Of a stretch of DNA of 64,000 nt, positions 34,680 to 44,778 are shown in pieces. The notes under the pieces are model-generated. The model did not search any database and was not told the DNA's origin. It was given only the letters and a program-made list of their open reading frames with translations. How positions within the stretch are numbered: position 1 is the first letter of the stretch; every line of letters starts with the position of its first letter. The stretch is taken from assembly GCF_023158935.1 (NCBI RefSeq), contig NZ_CP096120.1, forward strand, positions 496,001-560,000, in the 5' to 3' direction. Origin of the DNA: Acinetobacter portensis (GTDB lineage Bacteria; Pseudomonadota; Gammaproteobacteria; Pseudomonadales; Moraxellaceae). The translations under genes and the position numbers were made by a program.

Positions 34680-34875
34680 TATTATTACTCTGAACATATG
34701 AATTATATTATGAATTGTAATGTATTGAGTTGATGTTTTCTATTTTGATTTTTTTTTGTAATCAAAATTATAGTATTTCAAATGAAAAAATATTTATCGA
34801 TCAAAACCTAAGTTCCACAAGCTAATCAAAACAAGGTAAACTAAATCTTTCCTAACTATCCGTGTGGGTAAATTG

Positions 34876-36168
34876 ATGCGACGTTTATCGACTCAAGAGC
34901 CGAACTTCAAGCAAGTATTTAAAGACTTGTTAGCTTTTGAAACTGTGAGTGACCCTGAGCTTTTAAAAACTGTAGACCAAATTATTGCAGATGTACGCCA
35001 ACATGGTGATGCACATGTACTTAAACTCACTCAACAATTCGATCGACATCCAGCACATCAATTTTCAGAATTAGAATTAACTCAAGAAGAGTTAAAAGCT
35101 GCATTCGATGGTTTAACAACAGAAACTCGTGAAGCTTTAGAACTTGCTGCAAACCGTGTGCGTGAATTTCACCAAGCACAAAAGCAAGATGGCTGGACTT
35201 ATGTAGATGCTTTGGGCAATACATTGGGTCAAAAAGTGACACCACTTGACCGTGTTGGTATTTATGTACCTGGCGGTTTGGCATCATATCCATCTTCAGT
35301 GTTAATGAATGCAATTCCTGCGCATGTTGCAGGTGTCGCTGAAATTATTATGGTTGTACCAGCTCCAAGTGGTGAATTGAATCCGCTAGTATTGGCAGCA
35401 GCGCATTTAGCGGGCGTACACCGTGTATTTACAATTGGTGGTGCACAAGCTGTTGCAGCCTTGGCATATGGCACAGAAACCATTCCTGCTGTAGATAAAA
35501 TTACAGGTCCGGGTAACCGTTTTGTAGCTGCGGCTAAACGTGCGGTATTCGGTCAAGTCGGTATTGACATGATTGCAGGTCCTTCTGAAATTTTAGTGTA
35601 TGCAGAAGGCAAGAATAATGCTGAATGGCTTGCGATGGATTTATTATCACAAGCAGAGCATGACACTGTTGCACAAGCTGTTTTCATTACGCCTGATGAG
35701 CAATTATTAAATGACGTTGAACAGTGGATTGAAAAGCATTTAGAAGCTTTACCAAAAGCTGAAATTGCACGTACTTCAATTGTGAACCGTGGTGCATTGG
35801 TATTGGTTAAAGACCGTGCAGAAGGTGCAGAACTCATTAACCAAGTTGCACCTGAACATTTAATGTTATGTTTAGATGAAGCTGAAGAAATGTCTCAAGA
35901 TATTCGCCATGCAGGTGCAATTTTCATGGGACGTTATACTCCTGAAGCGATTGGTGATTACTGTGCAGGTCCTAACCACGTACTACCAACATCAGGTACA
36001 GCACGCTTCTCATCTCCATTGGGTGTGTATGATTTCCAAAAGCGTTCGAGCTTAATCATGTGTTCTGAAAATGGCGTGAAAACCTTAGCGAAAACAGCAG
36101 ATATTCTTGCACAGCAGGAAAATCTAGATGCACATGCACGTTCCGCTCGTTATCGTTATCAAGATTAA
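34876..36168 (+). CDS. hisD: Histidinol dehydrogenase
   Basis: HisD is a zinc enzyme that oxidises histidinol to histidine in two NAD steps. The product is about 430 residues (434 in E. coli). Conserved regions are [53 protein letters not shown], the GPSEILV segment, the zinc-site SQAEHDT, and the catalytic VAPEHL. The ATG at 34876 is preferred to the in-frame GTG at 34864, which lacks a ribosome site. The hisC gene follows after a repeat. Confidence 0.96.
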   Translation: MRRLSTQEPNFKQVFKDLLAFETVSDPELLKTVDQIIADVRQHGDAHVLKLTQQFDRHPAHQFSELELTQEELKAAFDGLTTETREALELAANRVREFHQAQKQDGWTYVDALGNTLGQKVTPLDRVGIYVPGGLASYPSSVLMNAIPAHVAGVAEIIMVVPAPSGELNPLVLAAAHLAGVHRVFTIGGAQAVAALAYGTETIPAVDKITGPGNRFVAAAKRAVFGQVGIDMIAGPSEILVYAEGKNNAEWLAMDLLSQAEHDTVAQAVFITPDEQLLNDVEQWIEKHLEALPKAEIARTSIVNRGALVLVKDRAEGAELINQVAPEHLMLCLDEAEEMSQDIRHAGAIFMGRYTPEAIGDYCAGPNHVLPTSGTARFSSPLGVYDFQKRSSLIMCSENGVKTLAKTADILAQQENLDAHARSARYRYQD

Positions 36169-36248
36169 TTTGTTTGGTTCATCGTTTAGATAAATTTTTC
36201 TGAAAAAGGAAAAACTAAAACTAGATGAATTTAATTTAGAAATGAATT

Positions 36249-36330
36249 GTTCCTCTCCCTGTGGGAGAGGTTAGGAGAGGGATTATGACCTCACCCTAAC
36301 CCTCTTCTAGAAAGAGAGGGAACTAGAGAT
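36249..36330 (+). repeat. CT/AG-rich palindromic intergenic repeat, copy 3
   Basis: The hisD-hisC gap contains TCCTCTCCCTGTGGGAGAGG, then TTAGGAGAGGGATTATGACC and a second hairpin CCCTCTTCTAGAAAGAGAGGG. It is the same element type as at 3558, 14512 and 57503. Confidence 0.8.
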
Positions 36331-36335
36331 AAAAA

Positions 36336-37424
36336 ATGAATATTACAAATGAACAAATGCGTTTTTGGAGTCCTGAAGTACGTGAATTAGAACCGTATGT
36401 TCCGGGTGAGCAACCAAAAATTCAAAACTTATTAAAGTTAAATACCAACGAAAATCCGTATCCGCCATCGCCTAAAGTAGTTGAAGCGGTTCAAGCTGTT
36501 TTAGCAAATTCAGCGGATGCACTTCGTTTATATCCTGACCCTGATGCTTCTGCATTAAAACAAGCCATTGCGAAACAGCAGAATGTTGCTGTTGAAAATG
36601 TATTTGTGGGTAATGGTTCTGATGAAGTTCTAGCACATATTTTTAAAGCATTTTTCATTCAAGATTTGCCTGTGCTTTATGCTGATATTACTTATAGTTT
36701 CTATCCTGTTTATAGCCAATTCTTTGGTGTGAAAACAAAAGTTTTACCATTGAATGATGCTTTTGAAATTGTGGTTGATGACTACAAGCAGGCCAATGGC
36801 GGGATTATTATTACCAATCCGAATGCACCAACCAGTATTGCATTAGGACTATCTGCAATTGAGGAAGTGCTTCAAGCGAACCCAAATTCCGTGGTTGTGA
36901 TTGATGAGGCTTATGTCGATTTTGGTGCAGAATCTGCGGTAAGTTTAGTTGAGAAATACGAAAACTTAGTAGTTTGCCAAACAACGTCTAAATCGCGTTC
37001 TTTAGCAGGTTTACGTGTTGGTTTTGCGATTGCTCAGCCACATTTAATTACTGCACTTGAAGCTGTAAAAAACAGTTTTAACTCGTATCCAATTGATCGT
37101 TTTGCCATTGCTGCTGCGGTTGCATCATTTGAAGATCAAGCATATTTCGAAGAGCAAAATGTTAAAGTGATTGCAAGCCGTGAAACCTTAGTTGCTCAGT
37201 TAAAAGAAATTGGCTTTGAGGTTTTACCTTCAAGTGCGAACTTCATATTTGCAACTTTACCGAACAAAGATGCAGGTGAGTTAGCTGCTGAATTACGTGA
37301 GCGTGGCATTATTGTGCGTTACTTTAACAAGCCTCGTATTAATCAATACTTACGTATTACGATTGGTACAGATGAGCAAAATCAGCGTTTAGTCGATACG
37401 TTGAAGAACGAGATTCTAGGTTAA
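36336..37424 (+). CDS. hisC: Histidinol-phosphate aminotransferase
   Basis: HisC converts imidazole-acetol phosphate to histidinol phosphate with PLP and glutamate. The 362 residues have the fold-type I pattern: [42 protein letters not shown] (about 165-172), DEAYVDF, and the PLP lysine in [16 protein letters not shown]. It is separated from hisD by a repeat element, and only hisG, hisD and hisC are clustered here. Confidence 0.96.
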   Translation: MNITNEQMRFWSPEVRELEPYVPGEQPKIQNLLKLNTNENPYPPSPKVVEAVQAVLANSADALRLYPDPDASALKQAIAKQQNVAVENVFVGNGSDEVLAHIFKAFFIQDLPVLYADITYSFYPVYSQFFGVKTKVLPLNDAFEIVVDDYKQANGGIIITNPNAPTSIALGLSAIEEVLQANPNSVVVIDEAYVDFGAESAVSLVEKYENLVVCQTTSKSRSLAGLRVGFAIAQPHLITALEAVKNSFNSYPIDRFAIAAAVASFEDQAYFEEQNVKVIASRETLVAQLKEIGFEVLPSSANFIFATLPNKDAGELAAELRERGIIVRYFNKPRINQYLRITIGTDEQNQRLVDTLKNEILG

Positions 37425-37430
37425 TTAAAT

Positions 37431-37466
37431 TCTCGCCTTGAGGAGCCTTGTTTCGCAAGGGCGAGA
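37431..37466 (+). repeat. Small inverted repeat after hisC
   Basis: TCTCGCC-TTG (37431-37440) pairs with CAAGGGCGAGA (37456-37466), with an inner AGGAGCCTTG copy. It lies upstream of the terminator. Confidence 0.5.
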
Positions 37467-37470
37467 TTCA

Positions 37471-37500
37471 AAAAGCGACTCAAAAGAGTCGCTTTTTTTA
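37471..37500 (+). terminator. Bidirectional terminator between hisC and pabB
   Basis: AAAAGCGACTC (37471-37481), loop AAAA, GAGTCGCTTTT (37486-37496). Confidence 0.92.
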
Positions 37501-38808
37501 TTTAGGTTTTTGCCAAGTATTGAGCAAATCTAAAAGTGCAGAAACTTTATCGAAGCATTCTTGATATTCAGCATCACAATCTGAAGCAATGGTGATACCA
37601 CCACCAGCCCAAACAGAAAGTTCATTTTGGAATTTTTGAATTGAACGAATAAGTATGTTCCAAGAACCTGTACCATCTGAATTGAAGTACCCCATTGAAC
37701 CGCAATAAGCACCGCGTGCACCTTGTTCAAGTTCATTAATAATTTGCATGGCACGAATTTTCGGTGCACCTGTAATTGAACCACCCGGCAACGCAGACAT
37801 TAAAACATCGAAAGGTTGAATATCTTCTTTTAACGTTGCTTCAATTTCACTGACCATGTGATGAACTTGGTTGAAGCTTTCAATGTTAAAGAGTTTTGGT
37901 GTTTTTACAGAGCCAACTTCTGCATAAACACTTAAATCATTTCGCAATAAATCGACAATCATGACATTTTCAGCCTGATCTTTTTTCGAATGTTTTAAGG
38001 TGTTTTTTGATTGTTCATCTAAAATTGGATCGCTATAACGTGGCATTGTGCCTTTGATTGGCTTGGTAATAATCTTTTTATTGGCTTCAAAATCAATAAA
38101 TAATTCAGGTGAACAACTAAGTAATTCAAACTCATTGATACGCAAATAACCTGCATAAGGTGCGTTGGTGAGTGTCCAAAATGCATCGGCAGTTGAAAGT
38201 AATGTACCTTTTGCTTGTGCTGTAAATTCTTGCGTTAAATTAATTTGATAGCAATCGCCTGCAATAATGTAATCTTGCACTTTTTGAAATGCATTTGTGT
38301 ATTGAGTTTTATTCCAACGGCTTTGGCACGGTGCTTGTAGCTCAAGTTTTTTTGCAGATACTTTATTTTGAATAAGCTGTTCAATTTCTTGAAAAGTATT
38401 TAAAACTTGAGTGTCAAAACTATTGAAATACCATGCATCATTTTCAAAGCTTAAATAATGCTGAAATTGACCCAAAAACAAACTTGGTTGAGGTTTTGTT
38501 TGTGCTTGAACTTGTTGATTTACTGCATAGTCATAGCTGACAAACCCCATTGTTAAACAAGGTTCTTGAGTATTTAAACTTGCATTAAAAAAATCATTTA
38601 ATGATTTGAATTTTGTAGATGAAAAATGCGTTTGATTTTGTTGAATTAAAACGCTATGTTGCGCTGAAAAGCCAATGATTGGTTGATGGTTATTATTTAG
38701 AAAAACAACATGATCAAAGCTCTGCAAACATTCAAGAAGTTCCTGAGTAGAAAACGCTTGTTGAGATAAAACTTGTTTGAATGTAGGGGAGTTCATCATA
38801 TACAGCAA
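37498..38808 (-). CDS. pabB: Aminodeoxychorismate synthase component I
   Basis: PabB converts chorismate to aminodeoxychorismate for folate synthesis, with ammonia from PabA. The product is about 432-436 residues. The chorismate-binding core has QINLTQEF, SCSPELFI, TKPIKGTMPR and LPGGSITGAPKIRAM. The lysine in PIKGT is the ADCS nucleophile; anthranilate synthase has PIAGT, so this is PabB rather than TrpE. The N-terminus has two nearby Met codons (MLYMMNSP); I cannot choose firmly. Confidence 0.93.
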   Translation of the reverse strand: MLYMMNSPTFKQVLSQQAFSTQELLECLQSFDHVVFLNNNHQPIIGFSAQHSVLIQQNQTHFSSTKFKSLNDFFNASLNTQEPCLTMGFVSYDYAVNQQVQAQTKPQPSLFLGQFQHYLSFENDAWYFNSFDTQVLNTFQEIEQLIQNKVSAKKLELQAPCQSRWNKTQYTNAFQKVQDYIIAGDCYQINLTQEFTAQAKGTLLSTADAFWTLTNAPYAGYLRINEFELLSCSPELFIDFEANKKIITKPIKGTMPRYSDPILDEQSKNTLKHSKKDQAENVMIVDLLRNDLSVYAEVGSVKTPKLFNIESFNQVHHMVSEIEATLKEDIQPFDVLMSALPGGSITGAPKIRAMQIINELEQGARGAYCGSMGYFNSDGTGSWNILIRSIQKFQNELSVWAGGGITIASDCDAEYQECFDKVSALLDLLNTWQKPK

Positions 38809-38900
38809 AACACATCATTGAATTTCACCGTCATTTTACATGAAACCAATATTTAGACACGATAAAAGCAATACAAATTAAACATCCGCACAGCTAAATA

Positions 38901-38931
38901 AAATAAAAGCTCACCTATTAGATGAGCTTGA
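38901..38931 (-). terminator. Likely terminator of the zinc-ribbon Nudix gene
   Basis: AAGCTCA (38907-38913) pairs with TGAGCTT (38923-38929); the minus-strand RNA continues UUUUAUUUUAUUU. Confidence 0.65.
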
Positions 38932-38953
38932 ATATATAAATACAATGAGATGA

Positions 38954-39502
38954 TTAACCTGTGTGGTCTAAACGTGAACCTAAGGTTTCTAAATGTGTTG
39001 GAAACTCATTGGTTTTACGATCTTCAAAATAATGACGTAAAGTACGTTCTACACTTGGGAAAGCAAGTTCATTCCAAGGAATTTCATCTTCACTAAATAA
39101 GCGAGATTCAATGGTTTCTTCACCTGCGCCAAATTTTCCATCAATAATATTGGCTTTAAACAGCACGTAAATTTGACCAATACGTGGAATGTTATACATG
39201 CAATAAAGTTTTTCTATCTCAATTTCAGCTTCAGCTTCTTCACGAGTTTCACGCGCTGAACCTTGTTCCATAGTTTCAAATAGTTCCATATAGCCCGCAG
39301 GCAACGTCCATAAACCATAACGTGGTTCAATAGCTCGACGGCACAATAAAACTTTATTTTCCCACAGCGCAAGTGCGCCACAAATTACTTTCGGATTCAC
39401 ATAATGAATACTTCCACATTGTGTACAAACACGACGAAGCTGATGATCACCTAAAGGGATTTTTTCAGTTGTTTTATGTCCACAATTGCCACAGAAATTC
39501 AT
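38954..39502 (-). CDS. Nudix hydrolase with N-terminal zinc ribbon
   Basis: The 182-residue protein begins with a four-Cys zinc ribbon (CGNCG...CTQCG, residues 4-34) followed by a Nudix domain. The Nudix box fits G-x5-E-x7-RE-x-x-EE (GYMELFETMEQGSARETREEAEA). Zinc-ribbon Nudix proteins include NudC-type NADH pyrophosphatases, but this one is shorter and lacks the SQPWPFPxS motif, so the substrate is open. The start is the ATG at 39502; an in-frame GTG lies 12 bases upstream. Confidence 0.85.
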   Translation of the reverse strand: MNFCGNCGHKTTEKIPLGDHQLRRVCTQCGSIHYVNPKVICGALALWENKVLLCRRAIEPRYGLWTLPAGYMELFETMEQGSARETREEAEAEIEIEKLYCMYNIPRIGQIYVLFKANIIDGKFGAGEETIESRLFSEDEIPWNELAFPSVERTLRHYFEDRKTNEFPTHLETLGSRLDHTG

Positions 39503-39626
39503 AGTTATCGTCACGGGTAAAGATGCTTTCAGAATAACTGAATTTTAGGACTTTGGCATCATCTCTCTTTCATTGAGTAGAAATTCAGCTATGATGGAGT
39601 TAAGGCAAAAAAAGGATAAAAATTTT

Positions 39627-40226
39627 ATGGACCATAGTTCATTGACACAATTATTACAGGAAAGATTGCGCTTTGAGGCGAAAGCCAAACAAGCTCAAGC
39701 GGCTGTATTAATTGCGATTACCAATGAGCAAGATCCTAAAGTTTTATTAACACGCCGTTCAATTTTAATGAATAGTCATGCAGGCGAAGTGTCTTTTCCA
39801 GGTGGAAAACGAGATCCTTCTGATACCAGTAATATTGTGGTCGCGCTAAGAGAAGCGCAAGAAGAAACAGCATTAAATCCGTTTGATGTTCAGCTTATTG
39901 GCGATTTGCCGATGCAAAAATCTAAAAATGGATTAACCGTAAAACCCATTGTTGGATTAATTCCACCACATATAGAACTTCAGCCACAGCCAACCGAAAT
40001 TGACCGCATTTTTTTTGCATCTTTAAAAAGTTTAATGGATGCACCGACTATTCCGTATGAAGTGCAATATGCACAACAAAAGCTATATTTTCCAAGTATG
40101 CAGGTGGAAGATGAAGTGGTGTGGGGATTAACAGCGCGAATGTTGGTTTCATTATTTCAAAATGGTTTAGATTATAAAAAAGAATGGCCCTTACTTGTAA
40201 ATTCACCAAATTTGAATCTTAAATAA
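39627..40226 (+). CDS. CoA pyrophosphatase-type Nudix hydrolase
   Basis: The 199-residue protein has the CoA-type signature LLTRRS...HAGEVSFPGGKRDPSD followed by the Nudix box ALREAQEETAL. Family members (NudL/YeaB) split CoA into phosphopantetheine and 3',5'-ADP. AAAGGA lies 10 bases before the ATG at 39627; the frame is open further up but that part is unlike the family. It is divergent from the other Nudix gene and 24 bases before the carbonic anhydrase gene. Confidence 0.88.
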   Translation: MDHSSLTQLLQERLRFEAKAKQAQAAVLIAITNEQDPKVLLTRRSILMNSHAGEVSFPGGKRDPSDTSNIVVALREAQEETALNPFDVQLIGDLPMQKSKNGLTVKPIVGLIPPHIELQPQPTEIDRIFFASLKSLMDAPTIPYEVQYAQQKLYFPSMQVEDEVVWGLTARMLVSLFQNGLDYKKEWPLLVNSPNLNLK

Positions 40227-40250
40227 AATATCTAATTTCAGGAAGAAATC

Positions 40251-40781
40251 ATGTTATACAAATTTCAAGGACATCAACCTAAGGCAACACATTTACCGTG
40301 GGATGGTTGGGTTGCAAATAATGCAACAGTTTTAGGGCAAGTTGAATTAGGCAAAGAAGTTAGCGTATGGTTTGGTGCTGTCATTCGTGGCGATAACAGC
40401 AAAATCAAACTTGGTGATTTTACCAATGTTCAAGAAAACGCCGTAATTCATACCGATGCAGGTATTGAGGTGAATATTGGAAATTATGTGACCATAGGAC
40501 ATCAAGCAATGTTACATGGCTGTACTATTGGCGATAACAGCTTAATAGGTATTAATGCGGTTGTGCTGAACAATGCTGTAATTGGTAAAAATTGCATTAT
40601 TGGTGCAAATGCATTAATTTCTGAAGGCAAAATTATTCCCGATAATTCTGTGGTGATGGGTTCACCCGGCAAAGTGGTCAAAACTTTAGATGAAACTGGT
40701 GAAGCAATGTTGAAAAGAAGCGCATTGCATTATACAGAGCATTTTAAAAAGTTCATTCATTTAGAAGAAGTGAGTCTTTAA
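40251..40781 (+). CDS. Gamma-carbonic anhydrase family protein (YrdA/PaaY-like)
   Basis: The 176 residues form a left-handed beta helix of hexapeptide repeats (VWFGAVIRGDN, IHTDAG, VTIGHQAMLHGCTIGDNSLIGINAVVLN, IIGANALISEG). Three zinc-binding His candidates (IHTDAG, IGHQAMLHG) match the family. It could be a carbonic anhydrase or a PaaY-like thioesterase; sequence alone does not decide. AGGAAG precedes the ATG. Confidence 0.88.
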   Translation: MLYKFQGHQPKATHLPWDGWVANNATVLGQVELGKEVSVWFGAVIRGDNSKIKLGDFTNVQENAVIHTDAGIEVNIGNYVTIGHQAMLHGCTIGDNSLIGINAVVLNNAVIGKNCIIGANALISEGKIIPDNSVVMGSPGKVVKTLDETGEAMLKRSALHYTEHFKKFIHLEEVSL

Positions 40782-40917
40782 ATCTATTAACTTAGTATTT
40801 TGGAAGCTATAAAATTTAAGCGAGTTTTAAGTTTCACTGATTAGAATGTCTCGCGAACAACGTATGAGTGGAGTATTATAGCCACCATATTTATCAGATT
40901 TATTCTTAAGGTCGTGC

Positions 40918-41580
40918 ATGAAATTGCTGGCATTGGAAACTGCCAATGAGCAGTGTTCCGTTTCAATTGTAGATGAAGCTCAAGCGTTATTTTTTCAGTT
41001 AGATACAAGAGCAAAAGCCCAAACGCAAACCATCTTACCCATGATTGAGCAGGGTTTTGCACAAACTGGAATTCAAACATCCGACTTGACCGCAATTGCA
41101 TTTAGTCGTGGACCAGGTTCGTTTAGCGGTGTTCGTATTAATGCTGCAGTAACACAAGCTTTGGCTTGGTCAAATGATATTCCTGTAATTCCTGTATCTA
41201 CACTGCAAGCTTTAGCACAAAATGCGTATAGAGAAGCAGGTTTAACAGAAGTTACAGCCGTTCTTGATGCACGTATGAGTGAAGTTTATATTGCAAGTTT
41301 TAAGCTTGATGAAAACAACATTATGCAAGCTGTAGATGATGAGCAACTACTAAGTTATGAGAAAGCACAAAATGCTGTGAAATATCAACTTATAGGCTCG
41401 GGTGCAGGTTTGGTGAATGAAGAACAAATACAATACAAAGGCTTAAGTGCAACAGCAGAAGATATTGCTACTATTGCCCGAGAATTGGCGAAGCATGGAA
41501 AATGGTTAGATGCAGAACTTGCATTACCCGTATATTTACGTGATGACGCTTGGAAGAAAATCCCAGAACAGGGCAAATAA
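40918..41580 (+). CDS. tsaB: tRNA threonylcarbamoyladenosine biosynthesis protein TsaB
   Basis: TsaB is the scaffold partner of TsaD in making t6A37 on ANN-decoding tRNAs. The 220 residues show MKLLALETANEQCSVSI, FSRGPGSFSGVRI (about 62-74) and the ASKH-like fold. It lacks the metal-binding HxxxH of TsaD. It starts with ATG at 40918 after TTAAGG, and precedes uppP by 12 bases. Confidence 0.94.
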   Translation: MKLLALETANEQCSVSIVDEAQALFFQLDTRAKAQTQTILPMIEQGFAQTGIQTSDLTAIAFSRGPGSFSGVRINAAVTQALAWSNDIPVIPVSTLQALAQNAYREAGLTEVTAVLDARMSEVYIASFKLDENNIMQAVDDEQLLSYEKAQNAVKYQLIGSGAGLVNEEQIQYKGLSATAEDIATIARELAKHGKWLDAELALPVYLRDDAWKKIPEQGK

Positions 41581-41592
41581 TTAGGATTGTCT

Positions 41593-42417
41593 ATGGATCT
41601 TTTACTGCTGCTCAAAGCGGCGATTATGGGTATTGTAGAAGGTATCACTGAATTTTTACCGATTTCGAGTACAGGGCACTTAATTTTAGCTGCTGAACTT
41701 ATGAATTTTTGGACAAAAGAAAAAAGTGATGTATTCGTAATCGCTATTCAAATAGGTGCAATTGCAGCTGTAATTTATGAATATTGGGCACGCCTTTGGG
41801 GTGCAGCAACAGGCTTAATTACAGGTGAGGAAAAAGGTCGCCGTTTAGGTTTAGGACTTATTTTTTCATCTATTCCAATTATGTTGGTTGGGCTGACTTT
41901 TGGTCAAACAGTAAAAGCATTGTTGTTTAATGATGTTGCAGTCGCAATTGGTTTAATTGTGGGCGGTTTCATTATTATTTGGATTGAAAAAAATCCACCT
42001 ATCGTTCGTGCAAAAGAAGTTGAAGATTTAACATTTAAAGATGCGATTTGGATTGGCTTAATTCAGGTTTTATCTTTAATTCCAGGAACTTCACGTTCAG
42101 GTGCAACCATTATTGGTGCAATGTTCTTAGGTGTATCTCGTAAAGCGGCAACTGAATTTTCCTTTTTTTTAGGAATACCTGTGATTATCGGGGCAGGCTT
42201 ACTTGACCTTTACCAAAGCTATGATGTGTTCCAAACCAATCAAGACTGGATTGTTCTTGGGGTAGGTTTATTGGTTTCGTTTATTTCCGCGCTTGTGCTT
42301 ATTCGAGTATTGGTTGCGTATGTTGCTAAGCGAGATTTCATGGTTTTTGCGTGGTATCGCATTTTCTCAGGTTTATTGATTTTACTCTTTGTATTTACAG
42401 GCTGGAAATTATGGTAA
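41593..42417 (+). CDS. uppP: Undecaprenyl-diphosphatase
   Basis: UppP (BacA) recycles the undecaprenyl carrier for peptidoglycan by removing a phosphate, and its abundance affects bacitracin tolerance. The 274 residues have eight hydrophobic segments and both family motifs: [18 protein letters not shown] near the N-terminus and [14 protein letters not shown] (about residues 157-170). The ATG at 41593, with TTAGGA 6 bases ahead, is preferred to the upstream in-frame TTG. It overlaps rsmJ by 7 bases. Confidence 0.95.
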   Translation: MDLLLLLKAAIMGIVEGITEFLPISSTGHLILAAELMNFWTKEKSDVFVIAIQIGAIAAVIYEYWARLWGAATGLITGEEKGRRLGLGLIFSSIPIMLVGLTFGQTVKALLFNDVAVAIGLIVGGFIIIWIEKNPPIVRAKEVEDLTFKDAIWIGLIQVLSLIPGTSRSGATIIGAMFLGVSRKAATEFSFFLGIPVIIGAGLLDLYQSYDVFQTNQDWIVLGVGLLVSFISALVLIRVLVAYVAKRDFMVFAWYRIFSGLLILLFVFTGWKLW

Positions 42418-43226
42418 GCGAAATTCGCTTATATACAGAACAAGAATTCCAAGAGAAAGCACAACAGTACGCTGTTGTGCTTTCTTCTCGTGGGGTACAG
42501 GTAAATATTGAACTAGTTGAAAAACTAAATGCTCGTTTTTTACGTTTAAACCCTGAACTTGCTTTATGTGTAGATGCCTGTGGATTATGGCTATGTGCCA
42601 ATGGCATGAAAATGCAACCCGATTGGAAAGCCGAAGTTGGACGTTTAAAAAGAGCATCTTTAAAGTCTGAAATGATTGCTCGCGCTTGTAATTTAGGTGA
42701 AAAACCTAAGCTTATAGATGCAACAGCAGGGCTTGGGCATGACAGTTTACTTATGGCACAGTTAGGTGCAGAAGTAACACTTGTAGAACGTCATCCTGTT
42801 TTATTTACTTTATTGGAAGATGCACATCGAATGGCAATGGATGATGCTTTTTTAAATAAAGCTGTGAGCCGAATTCAATTGGTATTTTCAGATTCAGCCC
42901 ATTATTTAGAGCAGCAAGCAAAACTGAACAAAGTTTTCGATGTTGTTTATTTAGATCCAATGTTTCCACAACGTGACCAAAATCAACAAGCGGAAAAGAA
43001 ACAAGCGCAGGTGAAAAAGCAAATGCAGTTGCTGCATTTAATTTTACCTGAAGATGGTGAAATGGATTTAGGTGATAACTTACTTGAATTGGCGCAAAAA
43101 ATTGCAAAACGAGTTGTGGTAAAACGCCCAAGACTTGCAGTATTTTTAGCAAATAAAGAACCAAATCATCAGTGGCAAGGAGATGCCTGTCGTTTTGATG
43201 CTTACTTCCAACATGATCTTGTTTAG
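42411..43226 (+). CDS. rsmJ: 16S rRNA m2G1516 methyltransferase
   Basis: RsmJ methylates G1516 of 16S rRNA using SAM. The 271-residue product has the SAM motif [29 protein letters not shown] (about 100-128) and the catalytic-site YLDPMFPQR (about 181-189), close to the E. coli YhiQ pattern. The ATG at 42411 overlaps the end of uppP, and the open frame extends further inside uppP but that part has no homology. Confidence 0.93.
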   Translation: MVSEIRLYTEQEFQEKAQQYAVVLSSRGVQVNIELVEKLNARFLRLNPELALCVDACGLWLCANGMKMQPDWKAEVGRLKRASLKSEMIARACNLGEKPKLIDATAGLGHDSLLMAQLGAEVTLVERHPVLFTLLEDAHRMAMDDAFLNKAVSRIQLVFSDSAHYLEQQAKLNKVFDVVYLDPMFPQRDQNQQAEKKQAQVKKQMQLLHLILPEDGEMDLGDNLLELAQKIAKRVVVKRPRLAVFLANKEPNHQWQGDACRFDAYFQHDLV

Positions 43227-43351
43227 TATTTTGGTAATTACTTCAAAAAACTATAAAGATTTGAGATATAGTGAAAAAACGTCATTGATAAAAAAATTAT
43301 CAGGCATAAACTTATTATTCAAATTGCGGTCTATAACAACACGTTGAACCT

Positions 43352-44761
43352 ATGATTGATTTCAAACCCTCCATAAATTTTTGGCACGATTTTAAAAGCA
43401 ATCAGACCGCAGGGTTATGGCTATTCTTAGGTTCTAGACGCTCATTACAAATTGTACATCCATCTATTTTTCAGCTCATTTTTTGGGGAATATTAGGTGG
43501 TGCTGCAAATACCTTATTCAGTTGGTTAAGTGCAGGTGAAATTGGCGATTTTAACCCGCAAGGTTTAGTTAGTTATGCACTTTGGCCCTTTATTGCACTT
43601 ATTGTTGGTATCTTTTTATCTCAACGTGTAAATAACCCACGCTTAATGCTTGTTCCTGCCTTACTTTGGTTGGTTCTAGATACGCACATTGCGTTATTAC
43701 AAAGCCTTATTCAATATTTAGGCATGATAGATGTATTGCCTTATGCACTTTACGACTATTTACCTATTTTGTTTATGGTGCTGTTTGTATGGCAAAGTTT
43801 GGCAGTGGTTTGGGTATTTGCACGTGAGCTTCAATGGCCGTGGTGGGAACGCGCACTTATTATTGCAGCAACTTTATTTACTTTAGTTGTGTGGCAAATG
43901 TCTGTGAAAAGTCAGCCAATTTGGAAGGTTGAAGATGTTCCGCCATCTTTTAGTGAAGAATCTTTTTATACGCAAAATAGAATTTTAAATAAAGCACTTG
44001 AAGGCATTGAATTTGGTGAATTTGCACAATCGCATTGGTACTTTTTAGGCGTTGCAGGTGCAAGTTATCAAGATGTGTTTATGTCTGAAGTCGAGCGAAT
44101 AAAAGAACAATTCGACACACGTTTTGGCACTTTTTCACGTTCTATGATTCTTGTGAATAATCCAATGACACGAAATGTCATCCCTATTGCAACAAGAACA
44201 AGTATGGAAATGGCGCTACGCCGTATGGGACAGCAGATGAACCGTGAAAGTGATGTGTTGTTTTTATATATGACATCACACGGTCTGCCAAATCAATTTG
44301 AAATGGAAAATGCGCCATTAGACTTGAAACAAGTCGATCCTAAATGGTTAAAAGACACTTTAGATAAGTCTGGAATCCGTTGGCGTGTTATTGTGATTTC
44401 AGCATGTTATTCAGGCAGTTTTGTCTCTGAATTACAAGATGAAAATACCTTGGTGATTACTGCATCTGCAGCAGATCGAGCATCATTCGGATGTTCAAAT
44501 GAAGCAGATTATACTTATTTTGGTCGAGCTTTCTTTGATCAAGCAATGCGTGAACAACACTCTATGTTTGATGCATTTAATCAAGCAAAAGAGACGGTTG
44601 CTAAGTGGGAAAGCGCGCAAGGATTTGAGCCATCTGAACCACAATGGGCAATTGGTAAAAATATGGAATTGATGTTGCCACAATTAGAGCAACGCTTATT
44701 TCCACAGGTAAACGCTGTAAAAACGACACCAAATGTGGAAATGCCGTTAAATATTCATTAA
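43352..44761 (+). CDS. Membrane-anchored C13-family (legumain-like) peptidase
   Basis: The 469-residue protein has about five hydrophobic segments in its first 185 residues (around 40-60, 73-90, 98-115, 135-158, 168-183) and then a soluble domain of the C13/caspase fold. The likely catalytic pair is His310 in FLYMTSHG and Cys352 in VIVISACYSGSF. Bacterial C13 peptidases of this kind are known as a family, but substrates are not. The soluble domain is probably periplasmic. It sits just upstream of the formylglutathione hydrolase gene and shares its direction. Confidence 0.85.
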   Translation: MIDFKPSINFWHDFKSNQTAGLWLFLGSRRSLQIVHPSIFQLIFWGILGGAANTLFSWLSAGEIGDFNPQGLVSYALWPFIALIVGIFLSQRVNNPRLMLVPALLWLVLDTHIALLQSLIQYLGMIDVLPYALYDYLPILFMVLFVWQSLAVVWVFARELQWPWWERALIIAATLFTLVVWQMSVKSQPIWKVEDVPPSFSEESFYTQNRILNKALEGIEFGEFAQSHWYFLGVAGASYQDVFMSEVERIKEQFDTRFGTFSRSMILVNNPMTRNVIPIATRTSMEMALRRMGQQMNRESDVLFLYMTSHGLPNQFEMENAPLDLKQVDPKWLKDTLDKSGIRWRVIVISACYSGSFVSELQDENTLVITASAADRASFGCSNEADYTYFGRAFFDQAMREQHSMFDAFNQAKETVAKWESAQGFEPSEPQWAIGKNMELMLPQLEQRLFPQVNAVKTTPNVEMPLNIH

Positions 44762-44778
44762 TTAAAAAGGGGAATCGA

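Noticed and set aside
37431..37466. Inverted repeat after hisC as an insertion-sequence end
   Set aside because: It has no partner end, no target duplication and no transposase; a simple hairpin explains it.
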